Source: Bacteroidales bacterium
Lineage (GTDB): Bacteria; Bacteroidota; Bacteroidia; Bacteroidales; UBA932
Direction of reading: 5' to 3'
Length of the DNA stretch: 64,000 nucleotides
NCBI GenBank assembly: GCA_020026355.1
Contig: JAHHQP010000008.1
Span: 3,521-67,520, forward strand
Within the stretch, counting starts at the first letter, position 1. Each line of letters starts with the position of its first letter. Shown piece by piece: positions 1 through 7,126 of the stretch. The position numbers and the translations under genes are program-made. The notes beneath the pieces were generated by a model. It saw only the letters and a list, made by a program, of their open reading frames with translations, did not search any database and was not told where the DNA came from.

Positions 1-271
1 CATCTGCAAGTGTTTCTACATATTTTATCACGTTGTCCCTCATGGTGTCAGCTTTGTAAGCTGCAAGAGCATCCCAATCTTTGAAATCAGCGACCATGAT
101 CGCATCATAGGCTGTCGCTGAAGCATTTCTGTTCACTCCGACTTCAAGACCTTCAAGTCCCGGGATAAGTCCCATGAGGGACTCATAACGCTCTTTGACA
201 TCTTCTGCTACTTCCTTTGGAGTTTTGCCATCTGATGGCCTGAACTTCCACATTACACAATATCTTACCAT
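1..271 (-). CDS. Dabb (stress-responsive A/B barrel) domain protein, 3' end outside window
   Basis: Reading the minus strand from the ATG at 269-271 gives about 90 residues beginning MVRYCVMWKF and continuing without a stop to the window edge. The pattern (short strand with MWKF, a helix around EVAEDVKERYESL, then GLEGLEVGVN and YDAMIVADFKDWDALAAY) is that of the Dabb family, small dimeric ferredoxin-like proteins of about 100 residues. Members include stress proteins and a few polyketide cyclases; no specific reaction can be assigned. It is divergent from the channel gene at 372. Only the last few residues should be missing. Confidence 0.8.
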   Translation of the reverse strand, partial: MVRYCVMWKFRPSDGKTPKEVAEDVKERYESLMGLIPGLEGLEVGVNRNASATAYDAIMVADFKDWDALAAYKADTMRDNVIKYVETLAD

Positions 272-330
272 AATATTAAAGTGTTAGTGATTACTAAAAT
301 TATGCGACTACTAATTTAGAGAAATTAGTT

Positions 331-338
331 TATATTTG
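331..338 (+). promoter_or_regulatory. Bacteroidota -7 promoter element (TATATTTG) for the TRIC channel gene
   Basis: TATATTTG matches the TAnnTTTG -7 consensus of the Bacteroidota primary sigma factor. It lies 33 bases before the ATG at 372, predicting a leader of about 28 nt. I see no strong TTG -33 element. Confidence 0.55.
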
Positions 339-371
339 CAATAGATTTCAGAGACGAAACTTAACGTTGAA

Positions 372-1040
372 ATGGAAATGAATCTTACCTTGACAACCCT
401 CCTTGACTATATAGGAACCTTTGCTTTCGCCATCAGCGGTGTCCGTCTGGCGGCGGCGAAGAACTTTGATCTTTTCGGTGCCTATGTCGTTGGTTTCGTG
501 ACTGCGGTAGGTGGCGGTACCTTGAGGGATATGATGCTGGGCGTACGCCCATTCTGGACGACCAACGAAGCCTATCTGATCATTACGGCCATCGCCCTGC
601 TTTTCGTCATCATTTTCAGGAAGCATGTCGTGAAACTGGACAATACCTTCTATTTCTTCGACGCCATCGGGCTCGGTGTCTTCACGGTGGTCGGTCTGGA
701 AAGAAGTCTGATGGCGGACCAGTCCATGTGGGTCAGCATCATCATGGGCTGCATCACGGGTGCGGCCGGCGGCATGCTCCGTGATATCTTCATCAATGAG
801 GTTCCGCTCATTTTCAGAAAAGATATCTATGCGGTGGCATGTGTCATCGGCGGGCTGGTCTATTATTGCTGTACGTTGCTGGATGCTCCTCAGGCACTTC
901 CAGCCATTCTTGCTGCAGTCACGGTCATCGTCGTGAGGTTGCTTGCCCTGAAATACGGTATCAGCCTCCCTTCTCTGAAGGGGGAAAACGAGGATGTTGA
1001 ACCGTGGCGGCCGCGCAGGCGGGATAAACGCGGCAGATAA
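372..1040 (+). CDS. TRIC-type trimeric intracellular cation channel family protein (UPF0126/YicG)
   Basis: A 222-residue inner-membrane protein with about seven hydrophobic segments arranged as two similar halves. Each half carries a glycine-rich kinked motif: GGGTLRDMMLG near residues 47-57 and GAAGGMLRDIF near 130-140. These paired GG-x-LRD motifs are the hallmark of the UPF0126/TRIC family, homotrimeric potassium-permeable channels related to the animal sarcoplasmic TRIC proteins. The C terminus is a charged tail ending RPRRRDKRGR. A second in-frame ATG six bases downstream (378) could be the true start. It is a single gene, convergent with the RluA gene and ending only 3 bases from its stop. 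Confidence 0.88.
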   Translation: MEMNLTLTTLLDYIGTFAFAISGVRLAAAKNFDLFGAYVVGFVTAVGGGTLRDMMLGVRPFWTTNEAYLIITAIALLFVIIFRKHVVKLDNTFYFFDAIGLGVFTVVGLERSLMADQSMWVSIIMGCITGAAGGMLRDIFINEVPLIFRKDIYAVACVIGGLVYYCCTLLDAPQALPAILAAVTVIVVRLLALKYGISLPSLKGENEDVEPWRPRRRDKRGR

Positions 1041-1043
1041 GGA

Positions 1044-1760
1044 TCAGAACTTGATTCTTCGAAATACATCGGGGAGTTTGGAGCTGAATTCAAACTCCTC
1101 ATTTTCGTAGGGGTGGATCAGGACGATGCGACGGGCATGCAGAGCCAGACGGCCCAGGGGATTGGTCTTCGCGCCGTAGCGGCGGTCACCTGCGACCGGA
1201 CAGCCCATTCCTTCGCACTGTACGCGGATCTGGTTCTTCCGTCCGGTCTCGAGTTCACATTCCAGCATGGTGTAGTCCTGGTTCTGTTTCATGGTGCGGT
1301 AACGTGTGATGGCGAGCTTGCCTCCATTGTCTTTCGGACTGGACCAGACTCTCAGGGAAATGGGATCCTGGAAAAGGTAGGTCTTGAGGGTGCCTTCCGG
1401 CTGGGCAGGATGCCCTTCTACGATGGCTGTGTAGCAGCGGGAAAGCAGGAGCTCGTTCCAATGCTCCTGAAGGATCTCCTTGGTCCGGATGTCCTTGGCG
1501 AAGATCAGAAGGCCGGAAGTGTCTCGGTCCAGACGATGGACGATGAACAATCCCTGTTCCTGACGTCCGTAACGTCCGCGTCTCCTGTCCTGCGGCCGGC
1601 GTCCTTCAACATAGGCTCTTGTCAGGGAATAGGCGGTCACTTCTCCTTCCGCACCGGTGGACATGGTCAGCAGGCCGGACGGCTTGTCGATCACGATGAT
1701 CCATTCATCTTCGTAGATGATGTCCAGAGGGGGAGTATTCCGGTCGTTACGTGTCTTCAT
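1044..1760 (-). CDS. RluA-family RNA pseudouridine synthase
   Basis: 238 residues. It converts uridine to pseudouridine in structured RNA (rRNA or tRNA). The catalytic motif HRLDRDTSG lies at residues 75-83, with the invariant Asp at 78. It is preceded by the strand IIYEDEWIIVIDKPSGLL typical of the family's N-terminal domain and followed by GRKNQIRVQ and GDRRYG, the second conserved block. There is no N-terminal S4 domain, so it resembles the short RluA/RluC-like paralogs that Bacteroidales carry in several copies. The substrate site cannot be told. It is divergent from the nuclease-fold gene at 1820, sharing a 59-bp promoter region with it. Confidence 0.9.
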   Translation of the reverse strand: MKTRNDRNTPPLDIIYEDEWIIVIDKPSGLLTMSTGAEGEVTAYSLTRAYVEGRRPQDRRRGRYGRQEQGLFIVHRLDRDTSGLLIFAKDIRTKEILQEHWNELLLSRCYTAIVEGHPAQPEGTLKTYLFQDPISLRVWSSPKDNGGKLAITRYRTMKQNQDYTMLECELETGRKNQIRVQCEGMGCPVAGDRRYGAKTNPLGRLALHARRIVLIHPYENEEFEFSSKLPDVFRRIKF

Positions 1761-1783
1761 GGCTGCATTAGTTGGTTTCAGTC

Positions 1784-1817
1784 TGCAAATCTATAAATAA
1801 TTGTGTAAATTTGCAGG
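1784..1817. promoter_or_regulatory. Interlocked divergent promoters within an inverted repeat
   Basis: CTGCAAAT at 1784-1791 and ATTTGCAG at 1810-1817 form a perfect inverted repeat. Inside it sit a minus-strand -7 element (TAGATTTG, 1793-1786) for the RluA gene and a plus-strand -7 element (TAAATTTG, 1806-1813) for the gene at 1820. The two boxes are 12 bp apart, so each one's -33 region overlaps the other's -7 box. Transcription from the two should be mutually exclusive at any instant. Confidence 0.55.
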
Positions 1818-1819
1818 TT

Positions 1820-2236
1820 ATGGCAGAAATGAAACAGATCTGGGATCCGCTTCGCAGGAAGGAGGTGGCCCTCACTCCGGAAGAAAGGGTGAGGCAGGGA
1901 TTCATCGCTTTCATGCTCCGCCGGATGGAGATACCCGCCCATATGATGAAAAGTGAAGTCGGGTTCAGGTTGGGACAGAAGCAGTTCCGGGCCGATATCC
2001 TGGTATTTGACCGGAGTGCCCGTCCGCTGGCTGTCGTGGAGTGCAAGCGTCCGGAAGTGGAATTGGGGCCGGAGGTGCTGCAGCAGGCCGTGCGTTACAA
2101 TATGGTGCTGGATGTGAAATACATCATCATCACCAACGGAACGCATACCTTCATGTTCCGCAAGAAAGGAGCGACGGCGGCGGAAGGTTATGCTCCGCTT
2201 GCAGAAGTGCCGGTCTATGCGGAAATGCTCCGGTAA
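1820..2236 (+). CDS. Orphan nuclease-fold protein (type I restriction HsdR N-terminal-like domain)
   Basis: 138 residues starting MAEMKQIWDP. An ATG-like start 48 bases upstream exists, but the promoter box at 1806-1813 lies inside it, so ATG 1820 is preferred; G of the box is only 6 nt away, implying a leaderless mRNA. Asp59 (RADILVFD) and Glu74-Cys-Lys76 (VVECKRP) make a PD-(D/E)xK nuclease core. The domain corresponds to HSDR_N_2, the N-terminal endonuclease part of type I restriction R subunits. There is no helicase domain and no hsdM/hsdS nearby, so it is not a restriction system. Stand-alone copies are common in Bacteroidota and their role is unknown; repair is one possibility. Confidence 0.75.
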   Translation: MAEMKQIWDPLRRKEVALTPEERVRQGFIAFMLRRMEIPAHMMKSEVGFRLGQKQFRADILVFDRSARPLAVVECKRPEVELGPEVLQQAVRYNMVLDVKYIIITNGTHTFMFRKKGATAAEGYAPLAEVPVYAEMLR

Positions 2237-2254
2237 AGTTGAAATTCAGTATTT

Positions 2255-3766
2255 ATGGCAGATACAATCATAAACGGTTATTTGGACCACCGTATCTTCA
2301 GCATCGTTTCAGAGGTGGCTGAGGAACTCGGGGTCAGAGCCTTCGTCATCGGAGGTTATGTGAGAGACTGTTTCCTGGGTCGTCCGAGCAAGGATATCGA
2401 CATCGTGGTCGAGGGCAGCGGCATCCGGTTGGCGGAAGCAGTCGGAGAGAAGGTGCACAGTCATGTGTCCGTGTTCAAGAATTTCGGTACGGCCATGCTC
2501 AAGTTCAATGGGGTCGAGATCGAGTTCGTCGGAGCCCGGAGAGAGTCATACCGCAGAGATTCCCGTAAGCCGATCGTCGAGGACGGAACTATCGAGGATG
2601 ATCAGCTGAGAAGAGATTTCACCATCAATGCGATGGCCTTCAGTCTCCAGAAAGAAGATTTCGGTGCCTTGGTCGATCCGTTCGGCGGCATCAAGGATCT
2701 GGCGGCCGGCATCATCCGTACTCCGCTGGATCCGGACACGACCTACAGCGATGATCCGCTCCGCATGGTGAGGGCCATCCGTTTCGCGACCAAGCTCTCT
2801 ACGCCGGAACTGGAGTTCAGGATCGTTCCGGAATCGCTGGAAAGCATCGCGCGTAACAAGGAGAGGATGGCGATCCTGTCCAAGGAAAGAATTGTGGACG
2901 AGCTCAACAAGATTCTGGTCTGCCCGAAACCTTCCATCGCTTTCCGTCTGATGGACGAGACCGGTCTGCTGGAGTATATCCTGCCGCAGCTCGGTCATCT
3001 GAAAGGCGTCGAGTCGATCGAGGGAAGAAGTCATAAGGAGAATTTCTCCCATACGCTTGAAGTCGTGGACAATGTCGCCCGCTATGAGGAAGAGGCGATT
3101 GCGGAAGGCCGCTTGAAGGACTATATCTTCGAGGACGGCGTCGAGACGGCGGAGGTCAGGACACAGCCGAATGTGTGGCTCCGTTGGGCCGCGCTGCTTC
3201 ATGATATCGGCAAGCCGGTCACGAAGAAGTATGACCCGAATCTGGGCTGGACCTTCCATGGCCATGAAGTCGTGGGCGCCAAGATGGTTCCGAGGATCTT
3301 CAAGTCCCTGAAGATGCCGCTCAACGAGAAGATGAAATATGTCCGTAAGCTGGTGAGCCTGCATCTGCGTCCGATCGCGCTGGTCACGGAGGAAGCGACC
3401 GATTCTGCAGTCCGTCGACTGCTGTTCGATGCTGGAAACGATATCGACGACCTGATGCTGCTCTGTCGGGCTGACATTACCTCGAAGAACCTGCGTCGTG
3501 TGGAGAAGCTCAAGGCGAATTTCGACCTGGTGATCCGGAAACTGGTGGAAGTTGAAGAGAAGGATGCCGTGCGCAATTTCAAGAATCCGATCACGGGTGA
3601 ATATGTGATGGAAGTGTATGGCATAGAGCCTTGCAATACGATCGGCGTGCTCAAGGATCATGTGAAGAATGCGATCCTGGACGGACAGATCGAGAATACT
3701 TTCGAAGCGGCCGATGCTCTCATGAGAGCCAAGGCGGAGGAACTCGGCCTGCATCCTGTCAGATGA
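2255..3766 (+). CDS. cca: CCA-adding tRNA nucleotidyltransferase with HD domain
   Basis: 503 residues, cytoplasmic. It adds or repairs the 3' CCA end of tRNAs without template. The class II nucleotidyltransferase head is clear: GGYVRD at 33-38 followed by the metal-binding DIDI at 47-50, then the RRDFTINAMA block and DPLRMVRAIRFAT. An HD phosphohydrolase domain follows with LLHDIGKP (His316-Asp317), as in the long Bacteroidota/bacterial Cca architecture. The tRNA encoded in this window carries CCA in its gene, so the enzyme is mainly a repair activity for such tRNAs. It is followed after 10 bases by the Xer recombinase gene and probably shares its transcript. Confidence 0.92.
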   Translation: MADTIINGYLDHRIFSIVSEVAEELGVRAFVIGGYVRDCFLGRPSKDIDIVVEGSGIRLAEAVGEKVHSHVSVFKNFGTAMLKFNGVEIEFVGARRESYRRDSRKPIVEDGTIEDDQLRRDFTINAMAFSLQKEDFGALVDPFGGIKDLAAGIIRTPLDPDTTYSDDPLRMVRAIRFATKLSTPELEFRIVPESLESIARNKERMAILSKERIVDELNKILVCPKPSIAFRLMDETGLLEYILPQLGHLKGVESIEGRSHKENFSHTLEVVDNVARYEEEAIAEGRLKDYIFEDGVETAEVRTQPNVWLRWAALLHDIGKPVTKKYDPNLGWTFHGHEVVGAKMVPRIFKSLKMPLNEKMKYVRKLVSLHLRPIALVTEEATDSAVRRLLFDAGNDIDDLMLLCRADITSKNLRRVEKLKANFDLVIRKLVEVEEKDAVRNFKNPITGEYVMEVYGIEPCNTIGVLKDHVKNAILDGQIENTFEAADALMRAKAEELGLHPVR

Positions 3767-3776
3767 CGGAAGTCTC

Positions 3777-4781
3777 ATGAAGGAAATCAGTGAATATCTG
3801 GATCATGTCCTGACCGTGCGCCGCTACAGCGTGCGGACCAGGGACATTTACCGGGAGGTTCTGGAGGAGTGGTCGTCCTGGGTGACCGGTCGCGGCCTGG
3901 TGGAAGGCGAGTGCACGGTGGAGGCTCTTGCGCCGAACATCATCCGCACCTATGAAGTCCATCTGCTGGAGGAACGGAAACTGGTTCCACGGACCGTCAA
4001 TCTCCACCTTTCCGTGCTGAGCGGTTTCTGCCGCTATCTGGTCAGGCGGGGACTGATGGAATCGAATCCGGTCGCTCTGGTCACACGACCGAAGGAAGCT
4101 CGTCGTCTTCCGGAATTCTACCGGAAGGAATCGATGGACCTTTATTTCAATGAGACCGCCTATTATGCCGGCGAGGAGGCCTTGGAGATGTTCCGGACGG
4201 CTTGGGAGGGAGCGGCCGGTTCTCAGGCGCATGCCGCGGATCTTTATGATCGCAGGTTGAGACGGGCGGTGATCCTGACCTTATATGCGCTTGGAATCCG
4301 TCGGTCTGAGCTCATTGGCCTGGAAATTGCTGATCTGGACTTCAGGCGCAGGGTCGCCCTTATCCGCGGTAAAGGTGATAAAATGCGCGAAATTCCGCTT
4401 ACGGATATATTTTGTAAGGAAATTTCATTATATTTACATGCAGTTGAGGTGCTGTTGCAGCGTAACAGGTCTTTGAAAGAAACGGTCTTTGTGACCAGGA
4501 AGGGTTTCCCGCTGTATCCTGAGTTCGTTGACAATGCCGTCAAGACGGAATTGGGTGGGGTCAAGGGCATTTCCGGACGTCTGTCCGCCCATGTCCTCCG
4601 GCACTCGCTTGCGACTGAACTCTTGTCGGCAGGCACGGGCTTGAATTCGATCAAGGAACTGCTGGGGCATTCTTCATTGGCCGCGACCCAGGTCTATACG
4701 CACAATACCATCAGTCAGCTTAAAACAATTTATCAATCTGCCCATCCCAGGGCCAAAAGTGGAGGTAAATATGGAGATTAG
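3777..4781 (+). CDS. Tyrosine recombinase, XerC/XerD type
   Basis: 334 residues with an N-terminal SAM-like core-binding domain (about 1-110) and a C-terminal catalytic domain. The catalytic set is complete: Arg175 (GIRRSEL), beta-hairpin Lys in GKGDKMREIPL, His272 and Arg275 (HVLRHSLATEL), His298 (LLGHSSL) and nucleophile Tyr307 (QVYTH). Sequence and housekeeping context suggest a Xer protein that resolves chromosome dimers at dif rather than a mobile-element integrase; no attachment site or cargo is present. Its 3' end overlaps the start of the HPF gene by 11 bases and contains that gene's ribosome-binding site. Confidence 0.88.
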   Translation: MKEISEYLDHVLTVRRYSVRTRDIYREVLEEWSSWVTGRGLVEGECTVEALAPNIIRTYEVHLLEERKLVPRTVNLHLSVLSGFCRYLVRRGLMESNPVALVTRPKEARRLPEFYRKESMDLYFNETAYYAGEEALEMFRTAWEGAAGSQAHAADLYDRRLRRAVILTLYALGIRRSELIGLEIADLDFRRRVALIRGKGDKMREIPLTDIFCKEISLYLHAVEVLLQRNRSLKETVFVTRKGFPLYPEFVDNAVKTELGGVKGISGRLSAHVLRHSLATELLSAGTGLNSIKELLGHSSLAATQVYTHNTISQLKTIYQSAHPRAKSGGKYGD

Positions 4782-5064
4782 AGTACAATCCATCAAGTTT
4801 GATGCAGACCAGAAATTGCTGGACTTCGTAGAGAAAAAGGTTTCGAAACTCGCAAAGTTCTATGACGCGATTCTTAATGTAGAGGTTACATTGTCACTGC
4901 TCCAGGAACACGCAAACAAGAATGTGAAGATTCAAGTAGGGATCGCTGGAGGCGGAGATCTCATCGTCGAGAGAAATGCGAAGACCTTCGAGGATGCCTT
5001 GGTCGATTGTGTGGATATCCTCAAGGAAAAGATCGTCAAGGTAAAAGAAAAGAGACAGGAATAG
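4771..5064 (+). CDS. hpf: Ribosome hibernation promoting factor, short HPF/RaiA type
   Basis: 97 residues (MEIRVQSIKF...). It binds in the 30S decoding channel and silences or dimerises ribosomes in stationary phase. The beta-alpha-beta-beta-beta-alpha fold can be followed: VQSIKFDADQKLLDFVEKKVSKLAKFYD, NVEVTLSLL, VKIQVGIAGGGDLIVE, then the helix FEDALVDCVDILKEKIVKVKEK. It lacks the C-terminal dimerisation domain of long HPF. The start at 4771 is chosen because GGAGG sits 6 bases upstream, one of few clear Shine-Dalgarno sequences in this window; it falls inside the end of the recombinase gene, so the two genes are likely translationally coupled. Confidence 0.9.
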   Translation: MEIRVQSIKFDADQKLLDFVEKKVSKLAKFYDAILNVEVTLSLLQEHANKNVKIQVGIAGGGDLIVERNAKTFEDALVDCVDILKEKIVKVKEKRQE

Positions 5065-5066
5065 GA

Positions 5067-5087
5067 ACATGAATTGAAAATTCATGT
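5067..5087 (+). terminator. Hairpin directly after hpf
   Basis: ACATGAATT-GAA-AATTCATGT is a perfect 9-bp stem with a 3-nt loop starting 3 bases after the hpf stop codon. It has no T-run; it could stabilise the mRNA 3' end or act with the following terminator. Confidence 0.5.
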
Positions 5088-5094
5088 AATGTCA

Positions 5095-5126
5095 GTGGCC
5101 GGAATTTGTCCGGCCACATTTTTTTT
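5095..5126 (+). terminator. Rho-independent terminator of the cca-xer-hpf operon
   Basis: GTGGCCGGA and TCCGGCCAC form a 9-bp GC-rich stem with a 5-nt loop, followed by eight T residues. The holA promoter box begins two bases after the T-run. Confidence 0.9.
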
Positions 5127-5127
5127 C

Positions 5128-5135
5128 TAAATTTG
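5128..5135 (+). promoter_or_regulatory. -7 promoter element (TAAATTTG) for holA, leaderless spacing
   Basis: TAAATTTG ends 7 nt before the holA ATG at 5143. Given the usual distance from this box to the transcription start, the mRNA should begin at or within a base or two of the start codon. It abuts the preceding terminator. Confidence 0.6.
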
Positions 5136-5142
5136 TGTGATT

Positions 5143-6183
5143 ATGGCGAAAGGATATCTACAGACAGATTCATTGTGCAGGGAACTGGTTTCCGATGCAC
5201 GGGACAGACATTTCAAGCCGGTCTATCTGCTGATGGGGGAGGAACCTTATTATGTGGATATGGTCTGCGATGCCGTCATCCGCTATGCGCTGGATGAATC
5301 GGAGCGTGATTTCAACGAGCTGATCTGCTACGGCGCCGATGTGGATGCGGAGACGGTCGTCTCGAATGCCCGGAGATATCCGATGTTCGCGGAACGGCAG
5401 CTGGTGGTCGTGAAGGAGGCGCAGATGATGCGTGATCTGGAGGAACTGGCCGTCTATTGTACGGAGCCTCTGGATTCCACGGTACTGGTCATTGCCATGC
5501 ATGGTGCGAAGGCCGATAAACGGAAAGCCTTGTATAAGGCGGTTTCCAAGATCGGGGCTGTCGTGGATTCCGAACCGTTGCGGGATTACGAGATGCCGGA
5601 CTGGATCATGGATCATTACCGGTCCCTCGGACTGGAGTTGCATCCGGACGGTGCGAACCTGCTGGCCGAGCATGCGGGCACTGATCTGAACAAGATCGTG
5701 ATCGAGACCCAGAAGATGCTGAAGAACATACCGGAAGGGCAGGTCAGGATCACGGCCGAGGATATCGGAAAGAATGTCGGAATCAGCCGCCAGTTCAGCA
5801 TTTTCGAACTGACGAAGGAACTTTCCGCGAAGAATGCGCCGAAAGCGCTCAATATCGCCGCACATATCGGAGCGGCCGCGAAATTCGCCATGCCGATGGC
5901 GACAGGTGCCCTTTTCAATCATTTCAATCGAATTCTCAAGTACGAAGCCTTGCTGCTTTCTGATTCTTCGCCGTCACAGGCGACGAAGATCAAGGTGCTG
6001 GGCGTGAATCCTTATTTCATCCGGGAGTACGATCAGGCGGTTCGGAACTATCCGTTGAAGAAATGTATGGCGGTCATCGCCTTGATCCGGGATTACGACT
6101 ACAAGGGAAAAGGTGGGGAAGCGGGAGAAGCGACTCCTGCGGAACTGCTGGTGGAACTGGTCGCCAGAATCGTGGATATTTAG
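5143..6183 (+). CDS. holA: DNA polymerase III delta subunit (clamp loader)
   Basis: 346 residues. Delta is the clamp-loader subunit that opens the beta sliding clamp. The N-terminal sequence FKPVYLLMGEEPYYVDMVCDAVIRYAL carries the family signature for the clamp-binding AAA+-like domain without a Walker A motif; the middle region (YEMPDWIMDHYRSLGLELHPDGANLLAEHAGTDLNKI) and the C-terminal helical collar domain (FELTKELSAKNAPKAL...) also fit. A GTG codon 6 bases upstream is in frame, but it lies next to the promoter box, so ATG 5143 is preferred. It stands upstream of the ABC exporter genes with a 25-base gap. Confidence 0.92.
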   Translation: MAKGYLQTDSLCRELVSDARDRHFKPVYLLMGEEPYYVDMVCDAVIRYALDESERDFNELICYGADVDAETVVSNARRYPMFAERQLVVVKEAQMMRDLEELAVYCTEPLDSTVLVIAMHGAKADKRKALYKAVSKIGAVVDSEPLRDYEMPDWIMDHYRSLGLELHPDGANLLAEHAGTDLNKIVIETQKMLKNIPEGQVRITAEDIGKNVGISRQFSIFELTKELSAKNAPKALNIAAHIGAAAKFAMPMATGALFNHFNRILKYEALLLSDSSPSQATKIKVLGVNPYFIREYDQAVRNYPLKKCMAVIALIRDYDYKGKGGEAGEATPAELLVELVARIVDI

Positions 6184-6208
6184 AAAACAACAGTAAATCA
6201 AGAAGATC

Positions 6209-7123
6209 ATGGGACTTATTGAATGCAGAAACGTCTCGAAGAGTTTCGGTGAGAAGGTTGCCTTGGACAATGTCTCCATTGACATTCCCAAGGGGAAGAT
6301 TTTCGGCCTTCTGGGCCCGAACGGAGCCGGAAAGACGACGATGATCAGGATCATCAACAGGATCACGATTCCGAATGCGGGAGAAATCCTGTTCGATGGA
6401 CATCGGATCACGCAGGAGGATGTGGCACGGATCGGCTATCTGCCGGAGGAGCGTGGACTCTACCGGAAGATGAAGGTCGGGGATCAGGCAATGTACCTGG
6501 CCCAGCTCAAGGGGATGACGGCCAAGGAGGCTGCCGCTGCCTTGAAGGAGTGGTTCGTCCGTTTCGGAATCGAGAACTGGTGGAACAAGAAGGTGGAAGA
6601 GCTTTCCAAGGGTATGGCGCAGAAGCTCCAGTTCATCACGACGGTGGTGCATAAGCCGTCTCTGCTCATCCTGGATGAACCGTTCTCCGGTTTTGACCCG
6701 GTCAACGCTCAGGTGATCCGCGAGGAAATCCTCCGTCTGAAGGACGAAGGAGCGACCATCATCCTTTCCACCCATAACATGGAATCCGTAGAGGAACTTT
6801 GCGACAACATTGCCTTGATCAACAAGTCTCATCTGGTGATTGCCGGAGGTGTGGATGAGATCCGTCGTAAATACGGTCACAACAATGTCGAGCTGATCTA
6901 CAGTTCCGCAGAGGCGCTGGTTCCTGCGGAGGGCGTCTTCTCCATCCTCAGCGACGGGGTGAACGGAGAGCGTCACGAGGCCGTGCTGGCCATCGCACCG
7001 GGAGCGGATGCGAATGCCGTTCTGTCTGCGGTCATCGCGCAGGGCGCAGCCGTGAATTCATTCAAGGAACTGATTCCGAGAATGAACGATATATTCATCA
7101 AATTGGTTACAGAGGGGGAATAG
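6209..7123 (+). CDS. ABC transporter ATP-binding protein (NatA-like exporter)
   Basis: 304 residues. The nucleotide-binding domain has Walker A GPNGAGKT at 36-43, signature LSKGMAQ near residue 132, and Walker B LLILDEPFSGFDP around 158-170. The C-terminal 90 residues (after NIALINKSHLVIAGG) match the DUF4162 extension found in NatA-like exporters. It pairs with the permease 3 bases downstream. Families of this type export sodium, drugs or lipids; the substrate cannot be inferred. Confidence 0.92.
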   Translation: MGLIECRNVSKSFGEKVALDNVSIDIPKGKIFGLLGPNGAGKTTMIRIINRITIPNAGEILFDGHRITQEDVARIGYLPEERGLYRKMKVGDQAMYLAQLKGMTAKEAAAALKEWFVRFGIENWWNKKVEELSKGMAQKLQFITTVVHKPSLLILDEPFSGFDPVNAQVIREEILRLKDEGATIILSTHNMESVEELCDNIALINKSHLVIAGGVDEIRRKYGHNNVELIYSSAEALVPAEGVFSILSDGVNGERHEAVLAIAPGADANAVLSAVIAQGAAVNSFKELIPRMNDIFIKLVTEGE

Positions 7124-7126
7124 CTT

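Noticed and set aside
2546..3778. Minus-strand open frame of 410 codons opposite cca
   Set aside because: Antisense shadow of a clearly conserved CCA-adding enzyme.
3777..4781. Xer-type recombinase as evidence for an integrated mobile element
   Set aside because: No attachment-site duplication, cargo, tRNA or composition change nearby; translationally coupled to hpf and downstream of cca, so it behaves as a chromosomal Xer gene.
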